A stretch of 64,000 bases of DNA from contig CAWFZX010000007.1 in NCBI GenBank assembly GCA_963820375.1, positions 1 to 64,000 on the forward strand. Reading direction: 5' to 3'. The notes below the pieces were generated by a model, which saw only the letters and a list, made by a program, of their open reading frames with translations, did no database searches and was not told where the DNA came from. The DNA comes from AWTP1-13 sp963820375. GTDB lineage: Bacteria; Pseudomonadota; Alphaproteobacteria; Rhizobiales; Hyphomicrobiaceae. Each line of letters opens with the position of its first letter. Within the stretch, counting starts at the first letter, position 1. A program made the translations under genes and the position numbers. Shown here one piece after another: positions 51,932-60,483 of the stretch.

Positions 51932-52732
51932 ATGCAGCCTGGACAACGGTTGGTCGGCAAAGTTGCAATCGTGACGGGCGGGGCATCGGGGATCGGTGCG
52001 GAGACGGCACGCGTGTTTGCGCGGCACGGCGCCAAGGTGCTGTTGACCGACAGCAACACCGCCTTGGGCGAGGAGGTGGCAAGGGAGGTCGCAGCGAGCG
52101 GCGGGACGGCGGCCTTTGCCGTCCAGGACGTGCGTGACGAGGCGCGTTGGACGGCGATCGTGGCGCAGGCCGAGAAGGCCTATGGCCGGCTCGACATCCT
52201 GTGCAATATCGCCGGCATCTCCGGCCGTGACCCAAAGCTGAACATCCAAACCAGCCCGACCGCAGGGCCGCGGCTCGCCGACCAGTCGCTCGAGCAGTGG
52301 CACTGGGTGATGGAAATTAACGCCACAGGCGTGTTCCTCGGCACCAAGGCTGCCATTCCGGCCATGCAGCGGGCCGGCGGCGGCTCCATCGTCAACATCT
52401 CGTCTATCTGCGGCATCATTGGCTCACACGCCAATGCCGCCTATCACGCCTCCAAGGGCGCCGTGCGGATCTTTTCCAAGGCCGCCGCCATCCAGTACGC
52501 TGTCGACAAGATCCGCGTCAATTCGGTGCATCCAGGCTTCGTCGACACGCCGATGACGAAGCCCGGCCACGCCAATCCCGAGGTGGCGAGCGGTCGCCTG
52601 GCGGCAACACCGCTCGGTCGGTTTGGTACGCCAGCCGATATCGCTGCCGGGTGTCTTTATCTCGCCTCCGACGAGGCGTCCTGGGTCACGGGCAGCGAAC
52701 TGGTGATTGACGGCGGCATGACTGCCAATTGA
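51932..52732 (+). CDS. SDR, cyclopentanol-dehydrogenase-like
   Basis: This 266-residue classical SDR has TGGASGIG, NIAG in place of NNAG, a serine in NISSICG and YHASK. The C-terminal motif SELVIDGGMTAN closely matches the tail of cyclopentanol dehydrogenase (SELVVDGGYTAN, as I remember it). It is 28 bases downstream of the Baeyer-Villiger monooxygenase, so it should oxidise a cyclic alcohol to the ketone that the monooxygenase uses. GAGG precedes the ATG at good spacing. Confidence 0.88.
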   Translation: MQPGQRLVGKVAIVTGGASGIGAETARVFARHGAKVLLTDSNTALGEEVAREVAASGGTAAFAVQDVRDEARWTAIVAQAEKAYGRLDILCNIAGISGRDPKLNIQTSPTAGPRLADQSLEQWHWVMEINATGVFLGTKAAIPAMQRAGGGSIVNISSICGIIGSHANAAYHASKGAVRIFSKAAAIQYAVDKIRVNSVHPGFVDTPMTKPGHANPEVASGRLAATPLGRFGTPADIAAGCLYLASDEASWVTGSELVIDGGMTAN

Positions 52733-52772
52733 CCCCGTCGCTTCGGTGCCGTGCGGGGCCTGAGACCGAGGA

Positions 52773-53000
52773 CTAGAATTCCCCTTCTTTGCGCACAGGG
52801 GTTTGCGGACCATTGGCGGGTTCAACACCCTGGGCAGCCTTCAGCGTTTCTTGAAGGTGCCGACGCGCCTCGGCCAGATGCTCGGAAGCCTTCTGTCGGT
52901 TGAGCACAAGGCCGCTGCGCGCGGCGTTGCGAAGCTCAGTTTCCATGTGGTGAAGCGACTTCAGCCATTGGGGGATCTTGTCGGTGAGATCGTTGGGCAT
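52773..53000 (-). CDS. Small hypothetical protein
   Basis: This is a 75-residue charged helical protein of unknown function, with MPNDLTDKIPQWLKSLHHME at the start. The ribosome site AAGGAGGG is six bases before the ATG at 53000, one of the best in the window. No membrane helix or signal is seen. It is convergent with the SDR gene to the left and lies next to rnpB. Confidence 0.6.
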   Translation of the reverse strand: MPNDLTDKIPQWLKSLHHMETELRNAARSGLVLNRQKASEHLAEARRHLQETLKAAQGVEPANGPQTPVRKEGEF

Positions 53001-53325
53001 GACCAGCCCTCCTTTGCCCCAAGACAACCGGCCCCGCGGGGCGAAGTTCCGGGGCGCGAGCCAGGGGCCGGCCGGCCGCGTGATCGCCGATGGCCGGGCC
53101 GGCAAGCCCACGCGAGCAGCCCACCGGCGCGGGACGACGAGCCGTCGGCCCCGCCGCCCGACCGGGCGCGGCAAACCGCAGGACGGCGCTTGCCCGGCCC
53201 CGCGCCTAAGGCGCAGCCGAGGCCTGGCGAGGCCGCCAGGCCCATTTTCAGTGTCTGGTGGGGCGCAGACCCATGCACCAGCGGAGACGGCGACCGCCCG
53301 CTCGGAGGGCGAAATAAAGGTTGGC
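53001..53325. other. GC-rich spacer, about 325 bases
   Basis: Between the small helical protein gene and rnpB. It contains very GC-rich low-complexity DNA with overlapping short ORFs that look artefactual. The promoter of the small gene should be here. The 3' flank of rnpB also lies here, but I see no clear T-run terminator. Confidence 0.35.
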
Positions 53326-53742
53326 GTCAGCCGGCCTATAAGCCGGGTTCTGTCTGGAGGTTACCTCCGCGACGGCCATTCATCTGGGGCGCCGCTTGCG
53401 CGGCGCCTCGAGCAACCAACCCGGGCGGCGGCCGGGATCGAGCCTGGAACGCTCGGAGCGAGCCCCGAACGTCCCGCGCCGCCCCTATTCGGTCTTGCTC
53501 CCGGTGGGGTTTGCCGTGCCGCCTCCGTTGCCGGAGGCGCGGTGCGCTCTTACCGCACCGTTTCACCCTTGCCGTTGCGGGTTGCCCCGCGCGGGCGGTC
53601 TCATCTCTGTGGCACTTTCCCTGGGGTCACCCCCGGCGGCCGTTAGCCGCCACCGCCAATCCCTGGAGCCCGGACTTTCCTCCACCGCGCGCTTATGGCC
53701 GCAAAGCCGGTTCGCGCGGCAGCGGCCGTCCGGCCGGCTGAC
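53326..53742 (-). ncRNA. rnpB: RNase P RNA component
   Basis: This is the catalytic RNA of ribonuclease P, about 417 nt, which matures tRNA 5' ends. The 5' end and 3' end pair perfectly as P1 (GTCAGCCGGCC with GGCCGGCTGAC). Conserved sequences read on the minus strand include GGAGGAAAGTCCGGGCTCC, AGGGAAAGTGCCACAGAGA, GGTGAAACGGTGCGGTAAGA and the 3' AGAACCCGGCTTAT. The layout is type A, alphaproteobacterial. Ends are set from P1 pairing and may be off by a few bases. Confidence 0.95.
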
Positions 53743-53826
53743 AACGGGGAATAAGGGGTGAAACCGGCCGCGGGTCAAGGGGGTGAGGGCCGCGGTGCGA
53801 GCGCTGGCGGACGCGGTCGAGGCGCC

Positions 53827-54720
53827 TCAGCGCATTTGCGGGGTTCCCGGCGTGTTGACGCGAATCCGATAAACCGAGGTCGAAGCCGTGACGAACAGGC
53901 TTTTCAAATCGTCGTCGCCCCAGCAGAAATTTGCCGTGTACTCCGGCACCTCGATCACGCCGAGCGCGGTGGCATCGGGGGCAAACACGTGGATGCCGCC
54001 CGGACCGCAGCAGTAAAGATTGCCGTCCTCGTCGAGCTTCATGCCGTCCGGCGCACCCGCGCCCTGGCCGACCGTCCGGGCCCAGATGCGACTGTTGGCA
54101 AGCGTGCCTTCCGGTTGCACATCAAAGGCGCGAATGTGCTGGTTGTCGGTGTCATTGACGAACAAGATTTTCTCGTCGAGCGAGAAACACAGACCGTTCG
54201 GCTGACCAAAATCGTCGGCAAGCAAGGTCAGCACCTTGCCGTCCGGCGCAAGCCGATAAACACCGCGGAAGTCGAGCTGCGGTGGCCGCGGCACGCCGAA
54301 GTGCTCCTTGCGTCCATAGCTGGGGTCAGAAAAATAGATGGCGCCGTCACGCTTCACCACCACATCGTTCGGGCTGTTCAACTCCTTGCCGCCGTTGTGA
54401 CTGGCAAGCACGGTGATGGTGCCGTCCGTCTCAGTGCGCGTCAGACAACTGGAGGCATGCTCGCATGCGAGCAGGCGACCCTGGTTGTCCCAGGCGAGGC
54501 CGTTCGACTTATTGCAAGGCTTGCGGAAAGTACTGACGCCGTCCCGTTGGCTCCAGCGACGCAGATGGTCTCCCGGCATATCGCTGAACAGCAGATAGCT
54601 CTCGCGCCGATGCCACAACGGACCTTCCGTGAAGATGCAGCCGCTGGCGAGCTTCTCGAACGTGAGCGAGCGCCCGACGACCGTCTCAAAGCGCTTGTCG
54701 CGGATCTCGACACCGCTCAT
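53827..54720 (-). CDS. SMP-30/gluconolactonase family lactonase
   Basis: This is a 297-residue six-bladed beta-propeller lactonase. Typical motifs are EGPLWHRRESYLLFSDMPGD with the metal-binding glutamate, NSPNDVVVKRDGAIYFSDPS and GAPDGMKLDEDGNLYCCGPG, which supply the Asn, Asp metal site. The ATG overlaps the tautomerase stop by 4 bases (ATGA). It is the last gene of the long catabolic and Liv importer run, so it probably hydrolyses a lactone made in the same pathway. No signal peptide is visible. Confidence 0.88.
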   Translation of the reverse strand: MSGVEIRDKRFETVVGRSLTFEKLASGCIFTEGPLWHRRESYLLFSDMPGDHLRRWSQRDGVSTFRKPCNKSNGLAWDNQGRLLACEHASSCLTRTETDGTITVLASHNGGKELNSPNDVVVKRDGAIYFSDPSYGRKEHFGVPRPPQLDFRGVYRLAPDGKVLTLLADDFGQPNGLCFSLDEKILFVNDTDNQHIRAFDVQPEGTLANSRIWARTVGQGAGAPDGMKLDEDGNLYCCGPGGIHVFAPDATALGVIEVPEYTANFCWGDDDLKSLFVTASTSVYRIRVNTPGTPQMR

Positions 54721-54923
54721 GATTTGGCGGCCTTTCTTTGCAGCTCGCTTACCCGCGACTGGCCGACGTACCAGTCATCGCCGCTGACGTCCTCGAAGAC
54801 GACCCACACCGCTTCCTTGGGCAGCTTGGCAACCTCGCTGATAGTCTCCGTCACGCGGCGCGCGATCTTGTCCTTGCGCTCCTGCGGACGGCCTTCGAGA
54901 ATGCGGATGTTCACGAACGGCAT
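54717..54923 (-). CDS. 4-oxalocrotonate tautomerase-like protein
   Basis: This 68-residue protein should have the catalytic N-terminal proline (MPFVNIRILEG) after methionine removal. It also has the family's arginine-rich segment GRPQERKDKIARRVTETI and a WVVFEDV strand. Such enzymes move double bonds in unsaturated keto acids. AAGGAGC lies six bases before the ATG. Ten bases separate it from livF, and it overlaps the lactonase gene by 4 bases, showing co-transcription with the importer. Confidence 0.85.
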   Translation of the reverse strand: MPFVNIRILEGRPQERKDKIARRVTETISEVAKLPKEAVWVVFEDVSGDDWYVGQSRVSELQRKAAKS

Positions 54924-54933
54924 GACTAGCTCC

Positions 54934-55641
54934 TTACAATGCCAACAGTTTGTGGCGCAAAGCCGCGTCGTCGCGCAATTGGGCGGCGGGACCTGAGAAG
55001 CGTACCGCGCCCTTCTCGAGGACATATACCCGGTCGGCCAAGGAAAGCGAGAAGTCGACCCCCTGCTCGGCGAGCATTATCGTCAAGCCCTGCCGCTTCA
55101 GTTCCCGGACGCGCTCGAGCAGCTGTTCGACCACCAGCGGCGCCAGGCCTTCGGACGGCTCGTCGAGCAGCAGCAGCTCAGGATTGAGCATCAGCGTGCG
55201 GGCGATCGTCAGCATCTGCTGCTCACCGCCCGACAGGAAGCCGCCCTGCCGATCGCGCAATTCATTGAGCTTGGGGAACAGCTCGCATACCGCCGCAATG
55301 GTCCATGGGCCAGTGCGCCCAGAGACACGCCGGGCCACGTCCAGGTTCTCCCAGGTGGTGAGCTCCGCGAAGATCCGCCGATCCTCGGGCACGAAGCCAA
55401 TGCCGAGCCGCGCCACACGGTGCGGCGACCAGCCGGTAATGGGCTTGCCCCGCCAGAGGACGGAACCCCGACTCGGCGGCGTGAGCCCCATGATCGAGCG
55501 CATGGTGGTGGTCTTGCCAACTCCATTGCGACCGAGCAGACACACGCACTCGCCGGCCGCCACCTCCAGCGACACGCCAAACAGGACACGCGCCTCACCG
55601 TAGGCAGTGTGCAGGTCACGCACTTCGAGAAGCGCGCTCAA
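54934..55641 (-). CDS. livF: Branched-chain amino acid-type ABC ATPase LivF
   Basis: This is a 235-residue ATPase of the HAAT importer family. Walker A is GRNGVGKTT, signature LSGGEQQML, and Walker B ends in LLLDEPSEGLAP. The typical YGEARVLFGVSLEV opening is present. It overlaps livG by four bases and is followed after 10 bases by the tautomerase gene. With the binding protein and two permeases it forms a full importer that may carry an aromatic or alicyclic acid rather than amino acids. Confidence 0.92.
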   Translation of the reverse strand: MSALLEVRDLHTAYGEARVLFGVSLEVAAGECVCLLGRNGVGKTTTMRSIMGLTPPSRGSVLWRGKPITGWSPHRVARLGIGFVPEDRRIFAELTTWENLDVARRVSGRTGPWTIAAVCELFPKLNELRDRQGGFLSGGEQQMLTIARTLMLNPELLLLDEPSEGLAPLVVEQLLERVRELKRQGLTIMLAEQGVDFSLSLADRVYVLEKGAVRFSGPAAQLRDDAALRHKLLAL

Positions 55642-56375
55642 TGTCGCTCTCCCAGGTAGACCCGGCGGACGTCCTGATTGCGCTGCACGGCCTCGGGCTT
55701 GCCTTCGGCGATCAGGCGGCCCTGGTGTAGCACGGCGATCTTCTGCGCGATCGAGAAGACGACCTCCATGTCGTGCTCAGTGAACAGGAGGGTGAGCGAG
55801 CGCTCCTTGGCAATCCGCTCGAGCAACCGGATGGTCGCACGCGTTTCGGCCGCCGACATGCCGGCGGTTGGCTCGTCGAGCAACAGGATCTCTGGATCGC
55901 AGGCCAGCGCGATGCCGAGCTCGACCTGCTTCTGATTGCCATGCGACAGCGCCCCACTCACGGCATCAGCCTTGTCGGCCAGCCCAAGGGAGGCGAGCAG
56001 CGCATCGGTTTCAGCGCGATAAAGATTGTCCGACAGCTTCCAGAAATTCGCCCCGCGCCTGCGGTGGGTGATAAATGCGGCCTGCACGTTCTCAAACACC
56101 GTCAGCTTCGGGAAAATATTGGTGCGCTGGAACGAGCGGCCCATGCCCATCAGGCAGATGCGATGCGGCGCCGCACCGGTGATGTCACGCTCTTTGAGCA
56201 TCACCCGGCCTTGGTCGGGTCGCAAATGACCGGTTATCAGATTGAAGAAGGTCGATTTACCGGCGCCGTTCGGGCCGATCACGGCCGCTATTTCTCCGCG
56301 CGTAATCGAGAAATTGACACCATCGACGGCGGTGAAGCCGTCGAAGGTTTTGCTGATGCCGTGCACCTCAAGCAT
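55638..56375 (-). CDS. livG: Branched-chain amino acid-type ABC ATPase LivG
   Basis: This is a 245-residue ATPase with Walker A GPNGAGKST, signature LSHGNQKQVELG (the usual LivG form, where LSHG or LSYG replaces LSGG), and Walker B ending in LLLDEPTAGMSA. The start overlaps livM by eight bases and its end overlaps livF by four. It pairs with LivF to energise the importer. Confidence 0.92.
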   Translation of the reverse strand: MLEVHGISKTFDGFTAVDGVNFSITRGEIAAVIGPNGAGKSTFFNLITGHLRPDQGRVMLKERDITGAAPHRICLMGMGRSFQRTNIFPKLTVFENVQAAFITHRRRGANFWKLSDNLYRAETDALLASLGLADKADAVSGALSHGNQKQVELGIALACDPEILLLDEPTAGMSAAETRATIRLLERIAKERSLTLLFTEHDMEVVFSIAQKIAVLHQGRLIAEGKPEAVQRNQDVRRVYLGERH

Positions 56376-57375
56376 TGCGCTTCACCATTTCGGGCTGCTC
56401 GGTGGGCTCTGTCGTCGTCCTGGTGCGCGCACGCATGCGCTCGACCACACCGGTTAGGGTGCCGGCAATTCCCCCCGGAAACACGAACAGCAAAACAATA
56501 AGCACCGTCCCCATGGTCAGCGGCCAATACTCGGTAAAGGACGTGATTTGCTGGTTGAGCAAGATGAAGGCCGCCGCGCCCACCGCCGGTCCCCAGAAGC
56601 TGCCCATGCCGCCTAGGATCGTCATGATCAACGGCTCAGCCGACTTGGTCCAGAAGGCGAAATCCGGGAACACGCCGCGATTGAAGATGCCGAACAGGCC
56701 ACCGGAAATACCGGCAAATAGCCCGGCGACCACGAACGCGGCGAGCTGATAGGCGCGCACGTTGACGCCGATGAACTGCGCCCGCTCGGGATTGTCTCGG
56801 ATCACGGTCAGCACCCGGCCGAACGGCGAATCGACGATGCGCCGGAGGACGGCAAAGCAGAGGGCAACAATGACGAGGACGAGGAGGTAAAAGCGGTCGC
56901 CTACCCTGAAATTGTCGACAATTGGCAGCGCGCCCATCCAGTCCATACTCGGGTAGGGCACATTGGGGAGGCCCTGTTCACCACCCGTGACGTCGTTCCA
57001 CTTGAAGCAGATTGCCCAGACGATTTGCGCGAAGGCCAAGGTCAGCATCGCAAAGTAGATCTTGGTGAGACGCACGCAGAAGAAGCCAAACAGCAGCGCG
57101 AAGGCGCCCGCCATCACGCCGGCCGCGAGTAGGCTCGGCAAGAAGGGAGCGTTGGCGCTTTTCATGAGCAGGGCGCAGGTGTAGGCGCCGATGCCGAAGT
57201 AGGCGGCATGGCCGAAGGAAACAAGACCGGTGTAGCCGAGCAGCAGATTGAGGCTCATGGCGAACAGCGACAAGATGACGATATCGGTGGCCACGAAGGT
57301 ATAAAAACGCGAACCGAGAAACGGCACCACCAGGGCGGCGAAGAAGACCAGCAGGGTCCAGGGCACACGTCTCAT
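56368..57375 (-). CDS. livM: Branched-chain amino acid-type ABC permease LivM
   Basis: This is an inner-membrane permease of 335 residues with eight or more helices. The family block LLGYTGLVSFGHAAYFGIGA and the ATPase contact GRVLTVIRDNPERAQFIGVN are seen. The frame is open upstream to 57900, but the ATG at 57375 overlaps the livH stop as ATGA, so the extension is rejected. The last residues form a cytoplasmic charged tail. Confidence 0.92.
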   Translation of the reverse strand: MRRVPWTLLVFFAALVVPFLGSRFYTFVATDIVILSLFAMSLNLLLGYTGLVSFGHAAYFGIGAYTCALLMKSANAPFLPSLLAAGVMAGAFALLFGFFCVRLTKIYFAMLTLAFAQIVWAICFKWNDVTGGEQGLPNVPYPSMDWMGALPIVDNFRVGDRFYLLVLVIVALCFAVLRRIVDSPFGRVLTVIRDNPERAQFIGVNVRAYQLAAFVVAGLFAGISGGLFGIFNRGVFPDFAFWTKSAEPLIMTILGGMGSFWGPAVGAAAFILLNQQITSFTEYWPLTMGTVLIVLLFVFPGGIAGTLTGVVERMRARTRTTTEPTEQPEMVKRNA

Positions 57376-58259
57376 TTGAGGGGTCGTCCCAGCAGACCCC
57401 ACGGCCGGACGATAAGTATGGCCGCCATTAGGACCGATACGGCAAAGATGGAAAAGCGCGGAAAGATCAAAATGCCGAAGGACAGGACCTGGCCGTAGAT
57501 CAAGGCGCCGAGGAAGGTCCCCCAGAAAGAACCAAGACCGCCGATGACGACGACGATGAAGGCCTCGACGATAATCTCCACGTCCATACCCGGGACAATG
57601 CTCTTGATGGGCGTCACCAGCGCGCCGCCCAGGCCGGCAAGAAACGAGCCCGCCATGAACATGCCGGTATAGACCCAGCCGACGTTGGCGCCGAGCGCAC
57701 CGAGCGTTTCGCGATCGAGTGCGGCAGCGCGCACGATGCGGCCCAATGCGGTGCGCTGCAGGATGTACCAGAAGCCAAGGGCGATGGCCGGCCCCAAAAC
57801 CATAATGAACAGGTTGTAGTGGGGGATGGTAACGCCAAACACTTCCGAGCTGCCGGCCAGGCTCGGCGGGCGCGACACCGAGAGCTGCTGCGTGCCCCAC
57901 ACGATCTTGGCCAAATCACCAAGGATCAGCACCAGCGCGTACGTGAACAACAGCTGGTAGAGTTCCTCGCGGCTATAAAGATGACGCAGCAGCACGCGCT
58001 CCACGAGCCCGCCGAGGAGCGCGATGCTGAGCGAGGCAGCAAGGGCGGCAAACCAGAAACCCTCGGGGGCGGGCTGCATCCAGCGCACAAACTGCCAAGC
58101 CAGATAGGCGCCCACCATGTAGAAGGAGCCGTGTGCGAAGTTCAGGACGCGCAAGACGCCAAAGATCAGCGACAAACCCGAAGCGATCAGAAATAGAAAC
58201 ATCGCCGCCGTGAGGCCGCCGAGAAACTGGCCGAACAGAAAGGAGAACTCTAGCATCAT
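57372..58259 (-). CDS. livH: Branched-chain amino acid-type ABC permease LivH
   Basis: This permease of about 295 residues has the family opening FLFGQFLGGLTAAMFLFLIA and the block FGVLRVLNFAHGSFYMVGAY. The late AFIVVVIGGLGSFWGTFLGA is also typical of LivH. The start is one of two adjacent ATGs near 58259; the open frame upstream to 58328 is less likely. It follows the binding protein gene after about 100 bases and overlaps livM by four bases. Confidence 0.9.
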   Translation of the reverse strand: MMLEFSFLFGQFLGGLTAAMFLFLIASGLSLIFGVLRVLNFAHGSFYMVGAYLAWQFVRWMQPAPEGFWFAALAASLSIALLGGLVERVLLRHLYSREELYQLLFTYALVLILGDLAKIVWGTQQLSVSRPPSLAGSSEVFGVTIPHYNLFIMVLGPAIALGFWYILQRTALGRIVRAAALDRETLGALGANVGWVYTGMFMAGSFLAGLGGALVTPIKSIVPGMDVEIIVEAFIVVVIGGLGSFWGTFLGALIYGQVLSFGILIFPRFSIFAVSVLMAAILIVRPWGLLGRPLK

Positions 58260-58361
58260 GGCACCGAGAACGCCGCTTGCCGGCGGCAGAGGCAGTCGAG
58301 GCGTCGAGGCGATTGTCGCCTCGACCACGGAGCCAATCGGCGTCGCGCGGCGACGCCAGCA

Positions 58362-59552
58362 TCAGTTCATGAAAGGCGTGGGATCGATGTAAAGGATGTC
58401 CTTCATGACCGCGAATGGGTACTTCGGATCGGACACCGTCTTGCCCCAAACCTGGCCACGATTGGCCTGATGATCCTTGCCGCTCATGGTCTGCTTGCCG
58501 ATCGGCGTGTCGATGGTGAGATCCAACAGCGCCTTGGCAACCTTATCCGAGTCGACGCTGTTGGCCTTCTTGATGGCCTCGGTCAGCATCTGCATGGCGA
58601 CATAGCCGGTAACCGGCCAAGACGACGGCGGATCCTGCTTGGTGTAGGCAGCGACACGGGCGATGTAATCCTTATGTGCGGGCGGGGCTCCTTCCCAATT
58701 GAAGGCGTCGTAGGCATTGCCCCAGATGCCGACGGGATAGTCGGCACCCATGGTGCGTGTTGATTCGATCGATGCACCCTCGCCGCCGGCAATGAAGTTG
58801 TAGTTGATGCTGTCGAAATACTTGAGCGGCTTGGCCTGTTTGGCGAATGTCAGGAAGTGCCCACCCCAGAGCGCCGAGAAGACGGCTTCGGGCTTCTTGC
58901 CCATCTGGGCGTTGATGAAGGGCGTGTAGTCGGCCTCGCCCAGCTTGGGCCATTGCTGGTCGACGATCTCGACGTCGGGCTTGAGCTTCTTGATGTGCTC
59001 GACAAAAGCCTTGGCGACGTCCTGACCGTAGGCATAGTCGGGTGCGATCGTGGCAATCTTCTTGACCGGCCACTTGGCGACGATTTCCGCCGCGGTACGT
59101 CCTTCGATGGTGGTGTTCGAGGCCGTGCGAAACACATACGGATGCAGGTTCGCCGGCGCGGTCAACTGATCCGTCTTCGGGATCGGCGCAATGAAGACGA
59201 TCTTGTTCTCCTTGGCGATGGTGGAGACCGCCGGCCCTTCCGCCGACGTCAGTGTACCGACCAGGAAGTCGACGTTGTCCTTGAGGATAAGCTCGCGCGA
59301 GACGCGCACGGCCTCGTCGGCATTGCCTTTGGTGTCGCGCGCGATGAGCTCGATCTTTCGCCCCAATACTCCGCCCTTGCCGTTGATCTCGTCGACGAAC
59401 ATCTGCGCCCCCTTGAGCGCGGGCTCGCCGAAGAGCGCTCCCGGCCCTGACAGGATCATCGGATAGCCGACTTTGATCGGCTGTTGGGCGATACTGCGGC
59501 CTGGGGCCAGCAGGGTTGCCAAGCCCAGCAGCGCAAGCATGACACGCTTCAT
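58362..59552 (-). CDS. Liv-type ABC substrate-binding protein
   Basis: This is a periplasmic binding protein of 396 residues (type 1 periplasmic binding fold). The signal peptide is MKRVMLALLGLATLLAPGRS with cleavage near IAQQ. The mature protein starts PIKVGYPMILSGPGALFGEP and has the family's DEINGKGGVLGRKIELIARD. AAGGAGG stands before the ATG at 59552. Relatives near aromatic and alicyclic degradation genes bind aromatic acids; with BadI-like and BadH-like genes around, an alicyclic carboxylate is a fair guess. Confidence 0.9.
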   Translation of the reverse strand: MKRVMLALLGLATLLAPGRSIAQQPIKVGYPMILSGPGALFGEPALKGAQMFVDEINGKGGVLGRKIELIARDTKGNADEAVRVSRELILKDNVDFLVGTLTSAEGPAVSTIAKENKIVFIAPIPKTDQLTAPANLHPYVFRTASNTTIEGRTAAEIVAKWPVKKIATIAPDYAYGQDVAKAFVEHIKKLKPDVEIVDQQWPKLGEADYTPFINAQMGKKPEAVFSALWGGHFLTFAKQAKPLKYFDSINYNFIAGGEGASIESTRTMGADYPVGIWGNAYDAFNWEGAPPAHKDYIARVAAYTKQDPPSSWPVTGYVAMQMLTEAIKKANSVDSDKVAKALLDLTIDTPIGKQTMSGKDHQANRGQVWGKTVSDPKYPFAVMKDILYIDPTPFMN

Positions 59553-59597
59553 CAAATTCCTCCTTCGGCGTTTGTTGTGTTATTGCCGCCTACTGTG

Positions 59598-59622
59598 GAT
59601 TGACCCTCAGCAGGCGTCAATC
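59598..59622. promoter_or_regulatory. GATTGAC/GTCAATC inverted repeat upstream of the liv operon
   Basis: Two perfect 7-bp arms, GATTGAC and GTCAATC, flank an 11-base spacer, 46-70 bases before the binding-protein start. The arms share the TTGA/TCAA core of the TetR-linked dyad at 61164-61183, so the same regulator could bind both. It could also be a weak RNA hairpin between the hydrolase and importer genes. Confidence 0.4.
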
Positions 59623-59659
59623 GTCTAGTTAGGCAGCCCCGCGATCGTCTGCATCCACC

Positions 59660-60448
59660 TTATTTGATTTTGGAGCGGAAGTCCGCCTTGCGTTTTTCGC
59701 GGAAGGCCGCAGCGCCCTCCTTTGACTCTTCGGTCTGGTAATAAAGTGCAAGCGCCTGCATCCCCAAGGCGCCGATGCCGCGGATGTTTTCGCTGTCGGC
59801 ATTGAATGAACGCTTGGCAATTGCCAGCGCGGTCGGACTTTTTTCCATCAGCTCCTCGCACCACTTGGCGACCTCCGCGTCGAGCTGATCGTGCGGCACC
59901 ACGACGTTACACAGACCCATCGCCAAGGCCTCTTGCGCGCTATAGCGCCGGCACAGGTACCAAATCTCGCGCGCCTTCTTCTCACCGACCACACGCGCAA
60001 GGTAGGCGGTACCGAACCCCGGGTCGACGGAACCCATTCTCGGGCCGACCTGGCCGAAGATGGCCTTGTCGGAGGCAATGGTAAGATCACAGATGGTGGC
60101 AAGCACGTTGCCGCCGCCGATGGCGTAGCCGGCTACCCGAGCAATCACCGGCTTCGGCACATCGCGGATTAGCGACTGCAGTTCCTCGATCGGCATGCCG
60201 TTGGTGCCGCGGCCGTCATAGCTGCCAACGTGCGCGGATTGATCCCCGCCGGTCGAAAAGGCGCGGTCGCCGACGCCGGTCAGCACGATCACACCAATCT
60301 GCTTGTTCCAGCCGGCCCGCAGGAAGGCCTGGATCAGCTCCTCGACGGTGTGGGCACTGAAGGCGTTCAGCACCTTCGGGCGATTGATGGTGATGGTGGC
60401 AACGCCCTTTTCTTCCCGGTAGAGGAGATCGCTAAAATCGTGGCTCAT
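59660..60448 (-). CDS. BadI-like 2-ketocyclohexanecarboxyl-CoA hydrolase
   Basis: This is a 262-residue crotonase-fold enzyme. Blocks very close to Rhodopseudomonas palustris BadI, as I remember it, are AFSTGGDQSAHVGSYDGRGT, GYAIGGGNVLATICDLTI, FGQVGPRMGSVDPGFGTAYL and VGEKKAREIWYLCRRYS. BadI cleaves the ring of 2-ketocyclohexane-1-carboxyl-CoA to pimelyl-CoA. MenB (naphthoate synthase) shares this fold, but the SVDPGFGTAYLARVVG block favours BadI. The ATG at 60448 has AAAGG five bases upstream. It follows the TetR gene by 35 bases. Confidence 0.85.
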   Translation of the reverse strand: MSHDFSDLLYREEKGVATITINRPKVLNAFSAHTVEELIQAFLRAGWNKQIGVIVLTGVGDRAFSTGGDQSAHVGSYDGRGTNGMPIEELQSLIRDVPKPVIARVAGYAIGGGNVLATICDLTIASDKAIFGQVGPRMGSVDPGFGTAYLARVVGEKKAREIWYLCRRYSAQEALAMGLCNVVVPHDQLDAEVAKWCEELMEKSPTALAIAKRSFNADSENIRGIGALGMQALALYYQTEESKEGAAAFREKRKADFRSKIK

Positions 60449-60483
60449 GGCTGCCTTTCTTTGCTGCTGCTGCACACAATGCG

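Noticed and set aside
53001..53325. Possible rho-independent terminator after rnpB
   Set aside because: A small GC hairpin exists, but the T-rich tract lies before it, not after it.
53336..53761. Several ORFs across 53.3-53.8 kb
   Set aside because: The stretch folds as RNase P RNA with a perfect P1 pairing and conserved cores, so these frames are not genes.
53758..54996. 412-codon plus-strand frame over the SMP-30 and tautomerase genes
   Set aside because: The minus-strand genes overlap in the usual coupled way and have clear motifs; this frame is a GC-driven shadow.
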